Positions 44,706-54,878 are shown, counted from the stretch's first letter. The stretch is 64,000 bases of DNA from Paenibacillus aceti (GCF_003614185.1 NZ_KZ987724.1:4656036-4720035), one strand, 5' to 3'. Made by a program: numbers and translations. The notes: generated by a model not told the origin, from the sequence alone.

Positions 44706-47003
44706 GTGCGGAAAGCTCTGCAATCGAAGCTATATCGAAATTTCCTGGGCAGGTATTTGCTGATTTTGGGTGTCTCCGGCTTGCTGCTGTTGATCACCAA
44801 CATTATCTCTCTCTCGAATACCTACAACCGCTTAATGGATAACACACATAAATATATGGCTCACATGACAGAGCAGCTGGACACGCGAATTCTTGACCTG
44901 CAGAAATTGACCTTGTCCGTGTCCCATGAAACGAAGCTGCTGCCTTATCAGCTGCATGAGCAGATGGCTTACCCTTATTTAATATCTGGTGAACTGGAAA
45001 AATTGAAAGCGCCTTCTTCCGAACTCGATTCGATCGGCATTTTCTATAGGAACACTCCGTATAGCTCACTGGAGGATGTGATATTTACGGACACGGGCAT
45101 GTATTCGACAGAGAGCTATGTCCGGCTCGTCTGTCAGAATAAGATTGTGCCGGAGAGTCTCAATAATATGATGAAGCAGTTGAAATCTCCCATGCTGCTA
45201 TCCTCACTCTCGAATCAAAGTAATCAAGCCAACAAGGAGCAAGTACTTCTGCTGCTCGTTCCGCTTGACAGCAATCCTTATTCCAACGGAATTATGATCT
45301 ATAAATTGAACTACTCGGCCCTGCTGAACAATTTCCAGCGGACGATTGAGAAGGGCAGTAGTCTGATCATATTCGACCGATATGGTACGCCGTTCTTCTA
45401 TGTGGAGGGCAGCAGCGACCTGGATTGGCGCGAGGTAGCCCTAGCTGCCCAGGATTCCAAGGACAGGTACCGCGGCTATCTACTGCTTCAGGAGAGGTCC
45501 GAGAAGCAGCAGTTCCATGTCGTGAACGTGATCGGGCGTCATGCTTACTTCCAAGAATATTATGTCGCGCTCGCAATTTCACTTGGAATCTTCTTACTGT
45601 CGCTTGCCCTCGGCCTCGTGCTTAGCTTCCGTTCGGCGCGCAAGAGCTATCAGCCGATTCAGGAGCTATCCAGCCGCTTCCCTTCGTTAGCGGAGAAGAC
45701 CGCGCATGAGGAGAGGGATGAATTGGCCCAATTGACCCGCTATATTGAGCAGATGAGGGATGAGAGCATCAATATGTCTCATATGATGCATAATCAGGAG
45801 GTGCTGACCAGAAATCAACTGCTGCTCGCTGTACTGATGGGCAAGCTGAATGTGGATAATACGACTCGGGCGAATCTGAATGCGCTGCAGAAGTTTTTTG
45901 GATCGCGGAGCTTGAGCAATGTACTTGTGATTCTGTTCGATGATTATAATTCAAAGGTCGGAAAGGAGCCGCTGAGTGAGCAGTGGCTGCTGAAATACGC
46001 GGTCTGCAATGTGTTCGAGAATCTGTCCGGGGAGCATGGCGTGAATTATGCGCTCGATCTGGCAATCGATAATGGAATTGTCGGTATCGTATCCTGGCAT
46101 GATGAATTTGCCGATCAGTGGGAGGAGAGAAGCCGGGCCTTCGCCGTTCAGGTCCGGGAATTCATGGACAGGCATTTCAAGCTGTCCTTATCCTGCACGA
46201 TCGGTGAGCCCCAGTCGGCGGCTGAGCTATATCAATCCTTCAATTCTGCGACCTCGCTGGCAGAGTACCGTATATTTGCGGGCAAGCGCTCGATCATCAC
46301 TCAGTCCGAGGTGTCACAGCAGAGAATCGAGAGCCATGAGGCCGCTGATGATAAACGGCAGATTACCGGCATGACCGAGCAGCTGCACACGGCGGTATGC
46401 TCCAAAGATCCGGCGAAATTGCAGCAGTTGGTCCATGAATTGAAGGAGAGATTCACCTGGCTGGAGGATGCAACGGTCTTTCGACTGACATTCCTGCAAA
46501 TGATTTTTACCCTGCATCAGGTCGTTAACAATATTTCGCTCTCCCATCGGGAAGCGATTAAGTACAAATTGGAGACGCTCGCCGATCACCAATTCGAGAC
46601 GGTCGGGGAAGCCTGTGCCAATCTGCTCGATGCAGCCCGCAGCATTCAGGACAGTCTTGGCGAGGAGTCCAATGAGGACCGATTATATGCCTCGATACTG
46701 GCCTATGTTGCTGAGAATTATAGGGATTACAACCTTAGTCTCTCGACCGTTGCCGAGCAGCTCTCCTTGACGCCATCTTATGTGACTCGCTATTTTAAGA
46801 ATAAGAATGGGCTGCCTTTGATGCAGTATGTGTCGAAGATTCGTATAGAACGAGCGAAGGAACTGCTTGAGACGACGACTCTTTCGATTAAGGAGATTGT
46901 AGAGCAGATCGGCTTCGTCGATGAGAACAATTTCTCTCGGGCCTTCCGCAAGCGGGAAGGAATTTCACCGTCAAAATACCGTGCTGTAAGACAGAAAAAC
47001 TAG
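44706..47003 (+). CDS. Membrane-anchored AraC-family regulator with extracellular sensor domain
   Basis: About 765 aa from GTG 44706, five bases after GGGAAGTGA; an upstream in-frame GTG at 44697 overlaps that site. Order: membrane helix (YLLILGVSGLLLLITNIISL), extracellular domain, second helix (YVALAISLGIFLLSLALGLVL), linker, cytoplasmic middle domain, and C-terminal AraC double helix-turn-helix (VAEQLSLTPSYVTRYFKNK and EIVEQIGFVDENNFSRAFRK). It has the same design as the protein at 8642 and diverges from the importer at 44400, which it presumably activates in response to an external saccharide. Confidence 0.9.
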   Translation: MRKALQSKLYRNFLGRYLLILGVSGLLLLITNIISLSNTYNRLMDNTHKYMAHMTEQLDTRILDLQKLTLSVSHETKLLPYQLHEQMAYPYLISGELEKLKAPSSELDSIGIFYRNTPYSSLEDVIFTDTGMYSTESYVRLVCQNKIVPESLNNMMKQLKSPMLLSSLSNQSNQANKEQVLLLLVPLDSNPYSNGIMIYKLNYSALLNNFQRTIEKGSSLIIFDRYGTPFFYVEGSSDLDWREVALAAQDSKDRYRGYLLLQERSEKQQFHVVNVIGRHAYFQEYYVALAISLGIFLLSLALGLVLSFRSARKSYQPIQELSSRFPSLAEKTAHEERDELAQLTRYIEQMRDESINMSHMMHNQEVLTRNQLLLAVLMGKLNVDNTTRANLNALQKFFGSRSLSNVLVILFDDYNSKVGKEPLSEQWLLKYAVCNVFENLSGEHGVNYALDLAIDNGIVGIVSWHDEFADQWEERSRAFAVQVREFMDRHFKLSLSCTIGEPQSAAELYQSFNSATSLAEYRIFAGKRSIITQSEVSQQRIESHEAADDKRQITGMTEQLHTAVCSKDPAKLQQLVHELKERFTWLEDATVFRLTFLQMIFTLHQVVNNISLSHREAIKYKLETLADHQFETVGEACANLLDAARSIQDSLGEESNEDRLYASILAYVAENYRDYNLSLSTVAEQLSLTPSYVTRYFKNKNGLPLMQYVSKIRIERAKELLETTTLSIKEIVEQIGFVDENNFSRAFRKREGISPSKYRAVRQKN

Positions 47004-47026
47004 TCTCTGATCATTCATCTCTATAG

Positions 47027-47066
47027 AAGAGGACGGCTAATGGTTTTAATTAGCGGTCCTCTTTGG
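47027..47066 (+). terminator. Terminator after the AraC regulator
   Basis: AAGAGGACGGCTAA pairs with TTAGCGGTCCTCTT around TGGTTTTAA. The following T-run is weak. Confidence 0.6.
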
Positions 47067-47164
47067 TTTATACGTAGCGTAGGTTTGCGTATGGCCCTTG
47101 TGGCTGCTCATAGATAGATTCGAAACTCAGGATGTCTAATTTGGGAGATGCTGAGAATTATGTG

Positions 47165-47196
47165 TTGACAAAATATAGGGTAGGGGGGTATACTAT
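47165..47196 (+). promoter_or_regulatory. copZ-copA promoter with CsoR-like operator
   Basis: TTGACA at 47165-47170 and TATACT at 47189-47194 are separated by 18 bp. Between and across them lies ATAGGGTAGGGGGGTATACT, close to the G-tract dyad bound by CsoR upstream of B. subtilis copZA. Copper would release the repressor. No csoR gene is in the window. Confidence 0.65.
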
Positions 47197-47297
47197 ACCT
47201 GCGATGATGATTCGGACCGTATTGTTTTAAAATCAAGGAAAGAGGATAAATAGTAGCCATGCTTCATGGCGATATTACAAATCAGGAGGGATTCAAT

Positions 47298-47498
47298 ATG
47301 CAAAACGTATTGTTGAATGTGAAAGGAATGTCCTGCAGTCATTGTGTGAATGCGGTGGAAGGAGCCTTAAAGGAGATCGGAGCCAAGGGCAAGGTTGACC
47401 TGGAGAAAGGGACCGTTGCAGTAGAGTTCGATGAGGGTAAGCTTACAGTGGGTGCCATTAAAGAAGCCATCGAGGATCAAGGCTACGATATTGATTAA
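47298..47498 (+). CDS. copZ: Copper chaperone CopZ
   Basis: 66 aa, a single heavy-metal-associated domain with the binding motif GMSCSHC near residues 10-16. CopZ carries Cu(I) in the cytoplasm and hands it to the CopA pump. The ATG at 47298 follows CAGGAGGG; an earlier in-frame start lies in the leader. It is 23 bases upstream of copA. Confidence 0.93.
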   Translation: MQNVLLNVKGMSCSHCVNAVEGALKEIGAKGKVDLEKGTVAVEFDEGKLTVGAIKEAIEDQGYDID

Positions 47499-47521
47499 TC
47501 CAATTGGAGCGGGTGATATAG

Positions 47522-49936
47522 ATGGAAGCAACGAAGCAGACTTCTCTGCAAATTACGGGGATGACCTGTGCAGCCTGTGCTAACCGGATTGAGAAGGGCT
47601 TGAACAAGCTGGAGGGCGTCTCCGAGGCCAATGTCAATTTCGCCATCGAACGGGCCACCGTGATTTATGATCCAAGTGTCACGGATGTGGCGAAGATGGA
47701 GGAGAAAATCCAGAAGCTCGGCTATGATACGGTCAAGGAGAAGGTTGAACTGGAGCTTACGGGGATGACCTGTGCAGCTTGTGCCAACCGAATTGAGAAG
47801 ACGTTAAATAAGATGCCTGGCGTAAGCCAGGCGACCGTGAACTTCACGATGGAGACGGCTCATGTCGAGTATAACCCGGCTGATGTCAGTGTCGCAGATA
47901 TGCAGCAGAGAGTAGAGAAGATAGGCTATAAAGCCTCTCTCAAGCAAGAGCAAGCCGATCCTACGGAGCATCGTAAGGCAGAGATTACGCGGCAGAAGCG
48001 TAAATTAATCGTCTCCGCAATTCTGTCGCTTCCGCTGCTGTGGTCGATGGTAGGTCATTTCTCCTTCACCACATGGATCTGGATTCCCGATATTTTCATG
48101 AACCCATGGTTCCAGTTAATACTGGCTACCCCGGTTCAGTTCTATATAGGTAGACAATTCTACGTCGGAGCGTTTAAGGCGCTTCGCAACGGCAGTTCTA
48201 ATATGGATGTGCTCATATCACTGGGGACTTCAGCGGCTTATTTCTACAGTCTGTATCTGACGATTCAATGGGCGATTCAGGGCGGAAATATCCATCATGG
48301 GCCATCGGTGTACTATGAGACCAGTGCTGTATTGATTACATTGGTTGTAATGGGAAAATTGTTCGAATCCCTGGCTAAGGGACGCTCGTCGGAAGCGATC
48401 AAGTCGCTCATGGGCTTGCAGGCGAAGACAGCGCTCGTTGTCCGCGATGGTCAAGAGCTGAGTATCCCCGTTGAGGAAGTCATAACAGGCGACGTGGTTC
48501 TCGTCCGTCCTGGGGATAAGGTTCCCGTCGATGGGGTCGTGCTCGAAGGGATCTCTTCCGTCGATGAATCGATGCTGACGGGCGAGAGTATCCCTGTTGA
48601 GAAGAAGCAAGGGGATACCGTGATCGGTGCGACCATCAACAAGAATGGTATGTTAAGAATCAGAGCGACCAAGGTAGGCAAAGAGACGGCGCTGGCCCAA
48701 ATCATCAAGGTCGTGGAAGAAGCCCAAGGCTCGAAAGCGCCAATTCAGCGGGTAGCCGATGTAATTTCCGGGATCTTCGTACCGATTGTAATCGGGATTG
48801 CGATTGTAACCTTCCTGGTATGGTATTTCCTCGTTTCGCCAGGTGATTTTGCCGGTTCTCTGGAAAAAGCGATCGCGGTTCTCGTCATTGCCTGTCCTTG
48901 TGCGTTGGGTCTTGCGACTCCAACCTCAATTATGGCCGGCTCCGGCCGCGCGGCTGAGTTTGGCATCCTGTTCAAGGGTGGCGAGCATCTGGAACAGACG
49001 CATAAGATCGATGCGATCATTCTGGATAAGACGGGTACAGTGACCAAAGGCAAACCGGAGCTTACCGACGTTCTGACCGACGGCGAGGAAGCGGAGTTCC
49101 TCAGACTCGTTGGCGCAGCGGAGAAGAATTCAGAGCACCCGCTCGCGGAAGCGATTGTCGAAGGAGTTAAGGCGAAGAGCATCGATCTGCCGGACACCGA
49201 TTCCTTCGAGGCGATCCCGGGCTATGGCATCAAGGCTGTCGTCGAGGGCCGAGACGTGCTAATTGGAACACGGCGTCTGATGGACAAATTCGAGGTGGAT
49301 GCGAAGAAGGCTTATGATGAAATGTCCGCTCTGGAGGAATCCGGCAAGACAGCGATGCTGGTTGCGATCGACCATGAATATGCAGGCATGGTGGCTGTTG
49401 CCGATACGATCAAGGAAAGCTCGGCCGCTGCGGTGAGCCGCCTGAAGGAAATGGGTCTTCAAGTCATCATGATTACCGGTGATAACGAACGTACAGCCAA
49501 GGCGATAGCCGCCCAGGTCGGCATAGATCATGTCCGGGCTGAGGTACTGCCTGAAGGCAAGGCCGAAGAAGTGAAGAAGCTGCAAGCGGAAGGCAAGAAG
49601 GTAGCTATGGTCGGGGACGGCATTAATGATGCGCCCGCTCTGGCGACAGCCGATACCGGCATGGCGATTGGTACAGGTACTGATGTAGCGATGGAGGCTG
49701 CCGATGTCACCTTGATGCGCGGCGATCTGTCCAGCATCCCGGATGCGATCTATATGAGCCGTAAGACGATGCGCAACATCAAACAGAACCTGTTCTGGGC
49801 CCTTGGCTACAACACGCTCGGCATTCCGATCGCAGCGATCGGTCTATTGGCTCCATGGGTGGCCGGGGCAGCGATGGCATTGAGCTCGGTATCCGTCGTG
49901 CTGAATGCACTTCGTCTCCAAAGGGTGAAGATTTAA
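47522..49936 (+). CDS. copA: Copper-exporting P1B-type ATPase CopA
   Basis: 804 aa. Two N-terminal metal-binding domains each have [13 protein letters not shown]. The membrane ion site is the CPC of [15 protein letters not shown], the phosphorylated Asp lies in DKTGTVTKG, the nucleotide-binding HP in SEHPLAEAI, and the hinge in [10 protein letters not shown]. Two C-terminal helices carry the NxxxxxxNxxGIP pattern ([14 protein letters not shown]). It pumps Cu(I) out of the cytoplasm. It is flanked by two small chaperone genes in one operon. Confidence 0.96.
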   Translation: MEATKQTSLQITGMTCAACANRIEKGLNKLEGVSEANVNFAIERATVIYDPSVTDVAKMEEKIQKLGYDTVKEKVELELTGMTCAACANRIEKTLNKMPGVSQATVNFTMETAHVEYNPADVSVADMQQRVEKIGYKASLKQEQADPTEHRKAEITRQKRKLIVSAILSLPLLWSMVGHFSFTTWIWIPDIFMNPWFQLILATPVQFYIGRQFYVGAFKALRNGSSNMDVLISLGTSAAYFYSLYLTIQWAIQGGNIHHGPSVYYETSAVLITLVVMGKLFESLAKGRSSEAIKSLMGLQAKTALVVRDGQELSIPVEEVITGDVVLVRPGDKVPVDGVVLEGISSVDESMLTGESIPVEKKQGDTVIGATINKNGMLRIRATKVGKETALAQIIKVVEEAQGSKAPIQRVADVISGIFVPIVIGIAIVTFLVWYFLVSPGDFAGSLEKAIAVLVIACPCALGLATPTSIMAGSGRAAEFGILFKGGEHLEQTHKIDAIILDKTGTVTKGKPELTDVLTDGEEAEFLRLVGAAEKNSEHPLAEAIVEGVKAKSIDLPDTDSFEAIPGYGIKAVVEGRDVLIGTRRLMDKFEVDAKKAYDEMSALEESGKTAMLVAIDHEYAGMVAVADTIKESSAAAVSRLKEMGLQVIMITGDNERTAKAIAAQVGIDHVRAEVLPEGKAEEVKKLQAEGKKVAMVGDGINDAPALATADTGMAIGTGTDVAMEAADVTLMRGDLSSIPDAIYMSRKTMRNIKQNLFWALGYNTLGIPIAAIGLLAPWVAGAAMALSSVSVVLNALRLQRVKI

Positions 49937-49971
49937 AAGCGCGATGAAGTCCTGAGGAAGGAGGTGAAAAG

Positions 49972-50172
49972 ATGCAGGAAGCAACGGTCAAGGTAGAAGG
50001 CATGAACTGTAGTAAATGCGCCAAGAAAGTCGAAGGAGCGCTTGAAGCTATTGGCGTTGAAGGCCATGTGAATCTCGAAGAGCATACGGTGAATGTGAAA
50101 TATGATGAATCCAAGCTAGGGATTTCCGATATTAAAGACAGCATCGAGGGAAAGGGCTATCATGTAGTATAG
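49972..50172 (+). CDS. Second copper-chaperone-like heavy-metal domain protein
   Basis: 66 aa with the motif GMNCSKC. It resembles the CopZ at 47298 in length and fold but differs in sequence (AKKVEGALEAIGVEGHVN). AAGGAGGTG lies six bases before the ATG, 35 bases after copA. Two chaperones around one pump is less usual; the second could serve another target. Confidence 0.88.
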   Translation: MQEATVKVEGMNCSKCAKKVEGALEAIGVEGHVNLEEHTVNVKYDESKLGISDIKDSIEGKGYHVV

Positions 50173-50192
50173 TAATTTCCCCTTCATAATAA

Positions 50193-50242
50193 AACCCCAG
50201 CAAGCTGTTGTATCTTCTCGATACATCACTTGCTGGGGTTCT
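50193..50242 (+). terminator. Strong terminator after the copper operon
   Basis: AACCCCAGCAAG pairs perfectly with CTTGCTGGGGTT, and an inner GTATC/GATAC stem closes the loop. TTCTTT follows. Confidence 0.85.
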
Positions 50243-50247
50243 TTGGT

Positions 50248-50616
50248 TTACCATAATCCGAAGGAAGGCTTCTGTAATTTACCGATGGCAGCGACGCTCT
50301 GTTCGAGCAGCATGACCAGCTTCAGAATCATTTTGCTCTGCTCATGCATCAATTCAATGTTTACCTGGATCTCCTCATCCTCCCCTTGCAGACGACATAG
50401 ATAGTCTGGCACGGGAATAAATGAAATGGTAGGGATACCTGCTTGATAGAACGGCTGTCCCTCTCCGAGATAAATCCCGTTTCGCGGCCGCAGGGTGAGT
50501 CCGGCGGCTTGACTCCGTCCGGCGACCGTCTGCAGATAGATCTGACGCCGATGATTCAGGAGACGATTGAACAGATCCGGAGAAGTTAGCTCGCTACTTG
50601 GTGGGGATAGCGACAT
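50248..50616 (-). CDS. M28-peptidase-like C-terminal fragment
   Basis: 122 aa. GQPFYQAGIPTISFIPVPDYL resembles the region around a late metal ligand in M28 aminopeptidases, though the usual SDH before it is replaced by GEG. The rest is a helical tail. Full-length enzymes are two to three times longer, and only about 170 bases separate its start from the divergent gene at 50785. No ribosome site is visible. It is more likely a remnant than a working gene. Confidence 0.4.
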   Translation of the reverse strand: MSLSPPSSELTSPDLFNRLLNHRRQIYLQTVAGRSQAAGLTLRPRNGIYLGEGQPFYQAGIPTISFIPVPDYLCRLQGEDEEIQVNIELMHEQSKMILKLVMLLEQSVAAIGKLQKPSFGLW

Positions 50617-50784
50617 ATGAAGCCTGGAATCGGCCTATGCTTGGGTCGGTTCCGGGCTTTTTCCTTATGATTTCAGGGGAGATTTGCTGAACCGTTGCGA
50701 TGCGATCTTATGATCTTAATAAGACAGGCAGTTGTCACTTGTAATATGGTATAACTAAATCAAAAAAGCAAAGGGGCGTTTGCC

Positions 50785-51303
50785 ATGGCCAGCTACGAGT
50801 ATGCCTCGAAACAAGAGCTAATAGATACGATTCACTCCCGTTACATACTGCTTGACGCCGAGTTCGATGGAATCGATGACAGCTTGAAGGATCACCGTAT
50901 CCCTGAAGTGGACAAGACTCCTGCAGAAATAATCGCTTACCAGCTAGGTTGGCTAACCCTTGTGATCGGATGGGATCAGGCTGAGCGGGAAGGCCGAGAG
51001 TTGCAAATGCCGGCTCCTGGTTACAAGTGGAATCAGCTTGGCGGGTTGTATCAATCTTTTTATGATGAATATGCCGAGCTGTCTTTGTCGGAGCTCAGAA
51101 GATTATTCCACGAGAAGGAGCAGCGATGGCTGGAATGGATCGGGACTTTGACGGAAGAGGAGCTATTCACCCAAGGGGTGCGCAAATGGACAGGGGATAA
51201 GCCCAATTGGCCGATGGCCCGCTGGATTCACATCAATTCAGCCGCCCCCTTCCAGAGCTTCCGCTCCAAAATCAGAAAGTGGAAGAAGCATGTCTTAAAA
51301 TAA
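50785..51303 (+). CDS. ClbS/DfsB-family four-helix protein
   Basis: 172 aa. MASYEYASKQELIDTIHSRY, the KTPAEIIAYQLGWLTLVIGWD stretch (helix 2) and WPMARWIHINSAAPFQSFRSKIRKWKK at the end match the ClbS/DfsB (DUF1706) family. ClbS hydrolyses the cyclopropane of colibactin in E. coli; the role of Bacillota homologues is unknown. A good AAAGGGGCG site precedes the ATG. Confidence 0.85.
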   Translation: MASYEYASKQELIDTIHSRYILLDAEFDGIDDSLKDHRIPEVDKTPAEIIAYQLGWLTLVIGWDQAEREGRELQMPAPGYKWNQLGGLYQSFYDEYAELSLSELRRLFHEKEQRWLEWIGTLTEEELFTQGVRKWTGDKPNWPMARWIHINSAAPFQSFRSKIRKWKKHVLK

Positions 51304-51417
51304 GACTCGAAGGGCTGCTTATCAAGTAGACTTGCCCATTGGCCGTATGCCGAAGCCCCTTTTAGGCCCTTCGTTCACAGCATGCGTTCAGCAAAAGTAT
51401 CACGATTCCGGAAAATT

Positions 51418-51603
51418 CCTGCGAAAATGCATCTTTTTAGCGGAGATGGCCCCTATAAAATGGAAAAGCCTGCGGAAATGCAGGTATTTCCGAAAATTTG
51501 GTCTTGTTTTAAGCTAAAGTGGAGAAAAGCCTGCACATTTGCAGGTATTTCCTCGAAAAGCCGATTAAAATGCAAAAAGCCTGCAAATCTGCAGGCTTTT
51601 TGC
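51418..51603. repeat. Dyad element, family F (CCTGCnnnnTGCAGG heads)
   Basis: Heads start at 51418, 51469, 51530 and 51580; spacings 51, 61 and 50. The better ones read CCTGCACATTTGCAGG and CCTGCAAATCTGCAGG, self-complementary. The last head with AAAAAGCCTGC/GCAGGCTTTTTG may also act as a terminator. The 521-bp stretch 51304-51824 holds this and, at 51685-51714, a hairpin (GCGACCG/CGGTCGC) of unknown role. Confidence 0.7.
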
Positions 51604-51824
51604 CATTGGGGCTGATTACTGTTGAGGCCCCACCCGTCGGCATCCGATTAACTGATAAATTAACTGACAAATGAGACTATTCAGCGACCGAACCACCGTA
51701 GTACTGCGGTCGCACCACCATATTATAGTAACTAACCTGTAGCACCATAGCACCGCCACCATACCACACATCAGTACCGTATAAGAAACACTATATACTA
51801 CTCACCATTAAACACACCGTCCAT

Positions 51825-52640
51825 CTAAGTCCTGCGCATATAAGCGCGAACTGTAATCGGGGCGAAGATGAGGACGATCACCGCTGCTCCAATTAGGGAA
51901 ATGGCGAGATCCCAGCCAGCGGTTCCCGAGTTGGCCAAATCACGGACGGCGGTGACGAGATGGGAGATCGGATTGAGCTTCACGAACCATTGCAGCCAGT
52001 TCGGCATCGTCTCCACAGGAACGAAGGCGTTGGAGAGGAAGGTGAGCGGGAAGAGCACGATCATCGAGATCCCCTGCACACTGGAAGCCGTACGAGCGAT
52101 TACACCGAAGAAGGCGAAGATCCAACTGATCGCCCAGGAGCAGCCAATCACAATGATTCCTGCCAGTATGACATGCTCAATGCCCCCGGCTGGGCGATAG
52201 CCCATGATATAGCCCATGACGAAGGTCAGCACCGTGGCGATGGTGTAGCGGATAGTATCCGCCAGCAAGGCGCCCGCCAACGGAGCGATTCGCGCGATCG
52301 GCAGCGATTTGAAGCGATCGAACACCCCTTTATCCATATCCTCCCGAAGCTGAACGCCAGTTACGATGGAAGTGGTGATCACCGTCTGGACGAGAATGCC
52401 GGGGATGATGACCGGCAGATAATTGGCCACATTCCCCGAGATCGCCCCGCCGAAAATATATGTGAACATGAGAGTGAACAAAATAGGCTGAAGCGTAACA
52501 TCGAATAATTGCTCAGGTGTACGCCGGATTTTCAGCAGTCCACGGTAAGCCATCGTTAGGGAATGACGCAGCGTCTGCGTGAAGCTTGTATAGTTTTTCA
52601 ATTTACGCTCGGCAGCGGGTTGAATTGTAGCGCTTCTCAT
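51825..52640 (-). CDS. ABC-2 type drug-efflux permease, DrrB-like
   Basis: 271 aa with six membrane helices. RTPEQLFDVTLQPILFTLMF and VPVETMPNWLQWFVKLNPIS are typical of DrrB/NodJ-type exporter permeases. Its start overlaps the stop of the ATPase gene at 52637 by four bases. The pair would export a drug, lipid or other hydrophobic compound; the substrate is unknown. Confidence 0.9.
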   Translation of the reverse strand: MRSATIQPAAERKLKNYTSFTQTLRHSLTMAYRGLLKIRRTPEQLFDVTLQPILFTLMFTYIFGGAISGNVANYLPVIIPGILVQTVITTSIVTGVQLREDMDKGVFDRFKSLPIARIAPLAGALLADTIRYTIATVLTFVMGYIMGYRPAGGIEHVILAGIIVIGCSWAISWIFAFFGVIARTASSVQGISMIVLFPLTFLSNAFVPVETMPNWLQWFVKLNPISHLVTAVRDLANSGTAGWDLAISLIGAAVIVLIFAPITVRAYMRRT

Positions 52641-53713
52641 ACTGTCGTTCCCTCCCCAGTTCTGGATTCATAAGCTGTCGCCGCAGCAGGGCTCCCTGCC
52701 GTATCCGTCGCCGCAGCCCCATTTCCTTCCCCAGCCGCCCGATGACCGGTGATCGTCAGGAAGACTTCGTCCAGAGTAGGCTTCTGCACACTCATCTCGG
52801 ATAACGGAATTCCTTCGCTACGGAGCGCGAGCAGCAGATCAGTGACGAGATCCGCATTTGCCATCGGCGCTGTGATCTCCCCGGCTTCCGAAGAGATACC
52901 TGAAGGAACCTTCAGCACCTGCTCGATTAAGCGGCGGGCCTTCGCGATGTCCTGCGCTTCCTGAACCCGTAAATGCAGGGAGGAGGTGCCGACGGACATC
53001 TTCAGCTCATCTGCCGTTCCTTCGGCAATAACCCGACCGTAATCGATAACCGCGATCCGATCCGCCAATTGATCGGCCTCCTCCAGATACTGTGTAGTAA
53101 GTAGTACGGTCGATCCCGTCTTGACCAACCGCCGAATCGTATCCCACATCTGGGAACGAGTGCGGGGGTCGAGTCCTGTCGTTGGCTCGTCGAGGAAGAT
53201 CAGCGGTGGCTGAGCGATCAGACTAGCCGCCAGATCCAATCTGCGCCGCATGCCACCGGAGAAGTTCTTCAACGGGCGTCTCGCCGCCTCAGTCAGACCG
53301 AACTCTTCCAGCAGTTCCTCAGCTTTACGTTTGGCCTCTTGGCGTGATAGACCGAGCAGTCGCGAGAAGATGATCAGATTCTCGGTCGCACTGAGCGCTT
53401 CATCGACCGAGGCGTACTGGCCTGTCACGCCTATTAACTGACGGACAATCTGCGATTCCTTGATCACATCATGTCCGAAGATCCTCGCTGTGCCGGTATC
53501 CGGGCGGAGCAGCGTAGCGAGCATACGGATCGTCGTCGTCTTCCCGGCCCCATTCGGACCAAGCACACCATAGATCGATCCGGTGCGAACGTTCAAGTTC
53601 ACGCCGTCTACGGCCCGGTTGTCCCCGAAGGTTTTCACAAGTCCGTACGCTTCTACGGCCCATTCTGCGCCGTTTGACTGCGCTGCCCCTGCCTCTCTGT
53701 ATATTTGTTTCAT
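52637..53713 (-). CDS. ABC transporter ATPase, DrrA-like
   Basis: About 358 aa. Walker A GPNGAGKTTT, signature FSGGMRRRLDLAAS, Walker B LIFLDEPTTGLDPRTR, switch region TVLLTTQYLEEADQLAD, plus the C-terminal extension (VQKPTLDEVFLTITGH) of the DrrA subfamily. The ATG at 53713 is preferred: ATGGAGGAA eight bases upstream is its ribosome site, so the in-frame ATG at 53728 is not the start. It is translationally coupled to the permease at 52640. Confidence 0.92.
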   Translation of the reverse strand: MKQIYREAGAAQSNGAEWAVEAYGLVKTFGDNRAVDGVNLNVRTGSIYGVLGPNGAGKTTTIRMLATLLRPDTGTARIFGHDVIKESQIVRQLIGVTGQYASVDEALSATENLIIFSRLLGLSRQEAKRKAEELLEEFGLTEAARRPLKNFSGGMRRRLDLAASLIAQPPLIFLDEPTTGLDPRTRSQMWDTIRRLVKTGSTVLLTTQYLEEADQLADRIAVIDYGRVIAEGTADELKMSVGTSSLHLRVQEAQDIAKARRLIEQVLKVPSGISSEAGEITAPMANADLVTDLLLALRSEGIPLSEMSVQKPTLDEVFLTITGHRAAGEGNGAAATDTAGSPAAATAYESRTGEGTTV

Positions 53714-54187
53714 TAACGTTTCCTCCATTTCGTATCACTTGTATCCGCATCATAGCACCGCTTTTTAAACGGAATGTAAACGAGGGCTGAACGCAGGCAA
53801 CGCGGGGACTGGAGGGGTACAGCGAATATTTTTACACTAATCAGGTATAATTCTGCTAGTCCGCGACTATATTATAAGAGTGTGTTTCGAGCACATAATT
53901 TAGAAAAATTTATAATGACCTCAATAGAAATACGGCTCATATTGTTGTTACAGGCGTTAAAGAAAGTGACTTGAATCATTCTTTACACAGGGTACAGGCA
54001 TTAAATTCGAAATAGGACAGTTGCATATTACGGCAAACTGAACTATAATGAGAATAAATGTAATTTTGACCTGAACTCACATATTGTAGAGGGTTATGAT
54101 TTTAAGCGCGTAGCCTTGTGCAATATGTGATTTTTATTTTTTAACGAATATAGAGGTCATATAAATTAATTTTTGGAGGTAATATTC
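53714..54187. other. Intergenic region with cold-shock mRNA leader
   Basis: 474 bp without a gene between the drrA-like gene and the cold-shock gene. The part from about 53880 on is AT-rich and probably includes a long 5' leader for the cold-shock mRNA, as is usual for csp genes; I cannot place the transcription start. Confidence 0.4.
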
Positions 54188-54388
54188 ATGGAAACAGGAA
54201 CAGTTAAATGGTTTAACGCAGAGAAAGGCTTTGGCTTCATCGAGGTTGAAGGCGGCAACGATGTATTCGTACACTTCAGTGCAATCGTCGGCGATGGCTT
54301 TAAATCCCTGGACGAAGGCCAACGTGTTGAGTTTAACGTTGTTCAAGGCAACCGCGGTCCACAAGCTGAGAACGTTGTTAAACTGTAA
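54188..54388 (+). CDS. Cold-shock protein, CspA/CspB family
   Basis: 66 aa, the usual length. RNA-binding motifs are RNP1 KGFGFI and RNP2 VFVHF. It binds single-stranded RNA/DNA and keeps mRNA unfolded at low temperature. The ATG at 54188 follows TTTGGAGGT. Confidence 0.96.
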   Translation: METGTVKWFNAEKGFGFIEVEGGNDVFVHFSAIVGDGFKSLDEGQRVEFNVVQGNRGPQAENVVKL

Positions 54389-54410
54389 GCTAGCCTAAAG
54401 AGAAGATAAT

Positions 54411-54442
54411 ATGCCCCAGACGTTTCAGTTTGGGGTATTTTA
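54411..54442 (+). terminator. Terminator after the cold-shock gene
   Basis: ATGCCCCA pairs with TGGGGTAT (one G-T pair) around a 12-base loop, followed by TTTATTTT. Confidence 0.75.
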
Positions 54443-54485
54443 TTTTAATCAAATAAACATACAGATGAGAAAGAGGGATGCTTTC

Positions 54486-54698
54486 ATGTATAACTCACGT
54501 AAAAAGCAAATGGAAGAGGTTCCGGAGGAACTCACAGCCATATGGTCTTGTACGAACGAGGATTGCAAGGGTTGGATGAGACATAACTTTGCTTTTGTGA
54601 ATCATCCTACTTGCCCTCAATGTGGGTCCGCCATGGCGGAAGATGAGCGCATGCTCGCTGTGTTGAACAATACAAGTTTTAATCAGCATACGGAATGA
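54486..54698 (+). CDS. YdjO-like zinc-ribbon cold-shock-associated protein
   Basis: 70 aa. CTNEDCKGWMRHNF and CPQCGSAMAED give four cysteines in two CxxC-like pairs (WSCTNEDC, CPQC), a zinc ribbon. It resembles the YdjO family often found near csp genes. The ATG at 54486 follows AGAGGGATG. The role is unknown; it may be expressed together with or after the cold-shock gene by read-through. Confidence 0.8.
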   Translation: MYNSRKKQMEEVPEELTAIWSCTNEDCKGWMRHNFAFVNHPTCPQCGSAMAEDERMLAVLNNTSFNQHTE

Positions 54699-54753
54699 AA
54701 TCGTGAAGTCTGAGAATATGGAGTAAAATAAAATATGGTCAATTATTTAGAAT

Positions 54754-54791
54754 AAACTGACGTAGGGGATAACGGCCGACGTCAGTTTTTT
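54754..54791 (+). terminator. Terminator after the ydjO-like gene
   Basis: AAACTGACGT pairs with ACGTCAGTTT, followed by six T. Confidence 0.8.
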
Positions 54792-54842
54792 GTTGTGTAT
54801 CTACAATGGAATAAAGACAAGAGATCCGCTTCCGCTTTATGC

Positions 54843-54870
54843 TTGTCATTGCCGGCAACTACGGTATAAT
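54843..54870 (+). promoter_or_regulatory. SigA-type promoter of the AAC(3)-like gene
   Basis: TTGTCA at 54843-54848 and TATAAT at 54865-54870 with a 16-bp spacer. Transcription would begin near 54877, only about two bases before the first ATG of the gene. Confidence 0.6.
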
Positions 54871-54878
54871 GAGCAATA

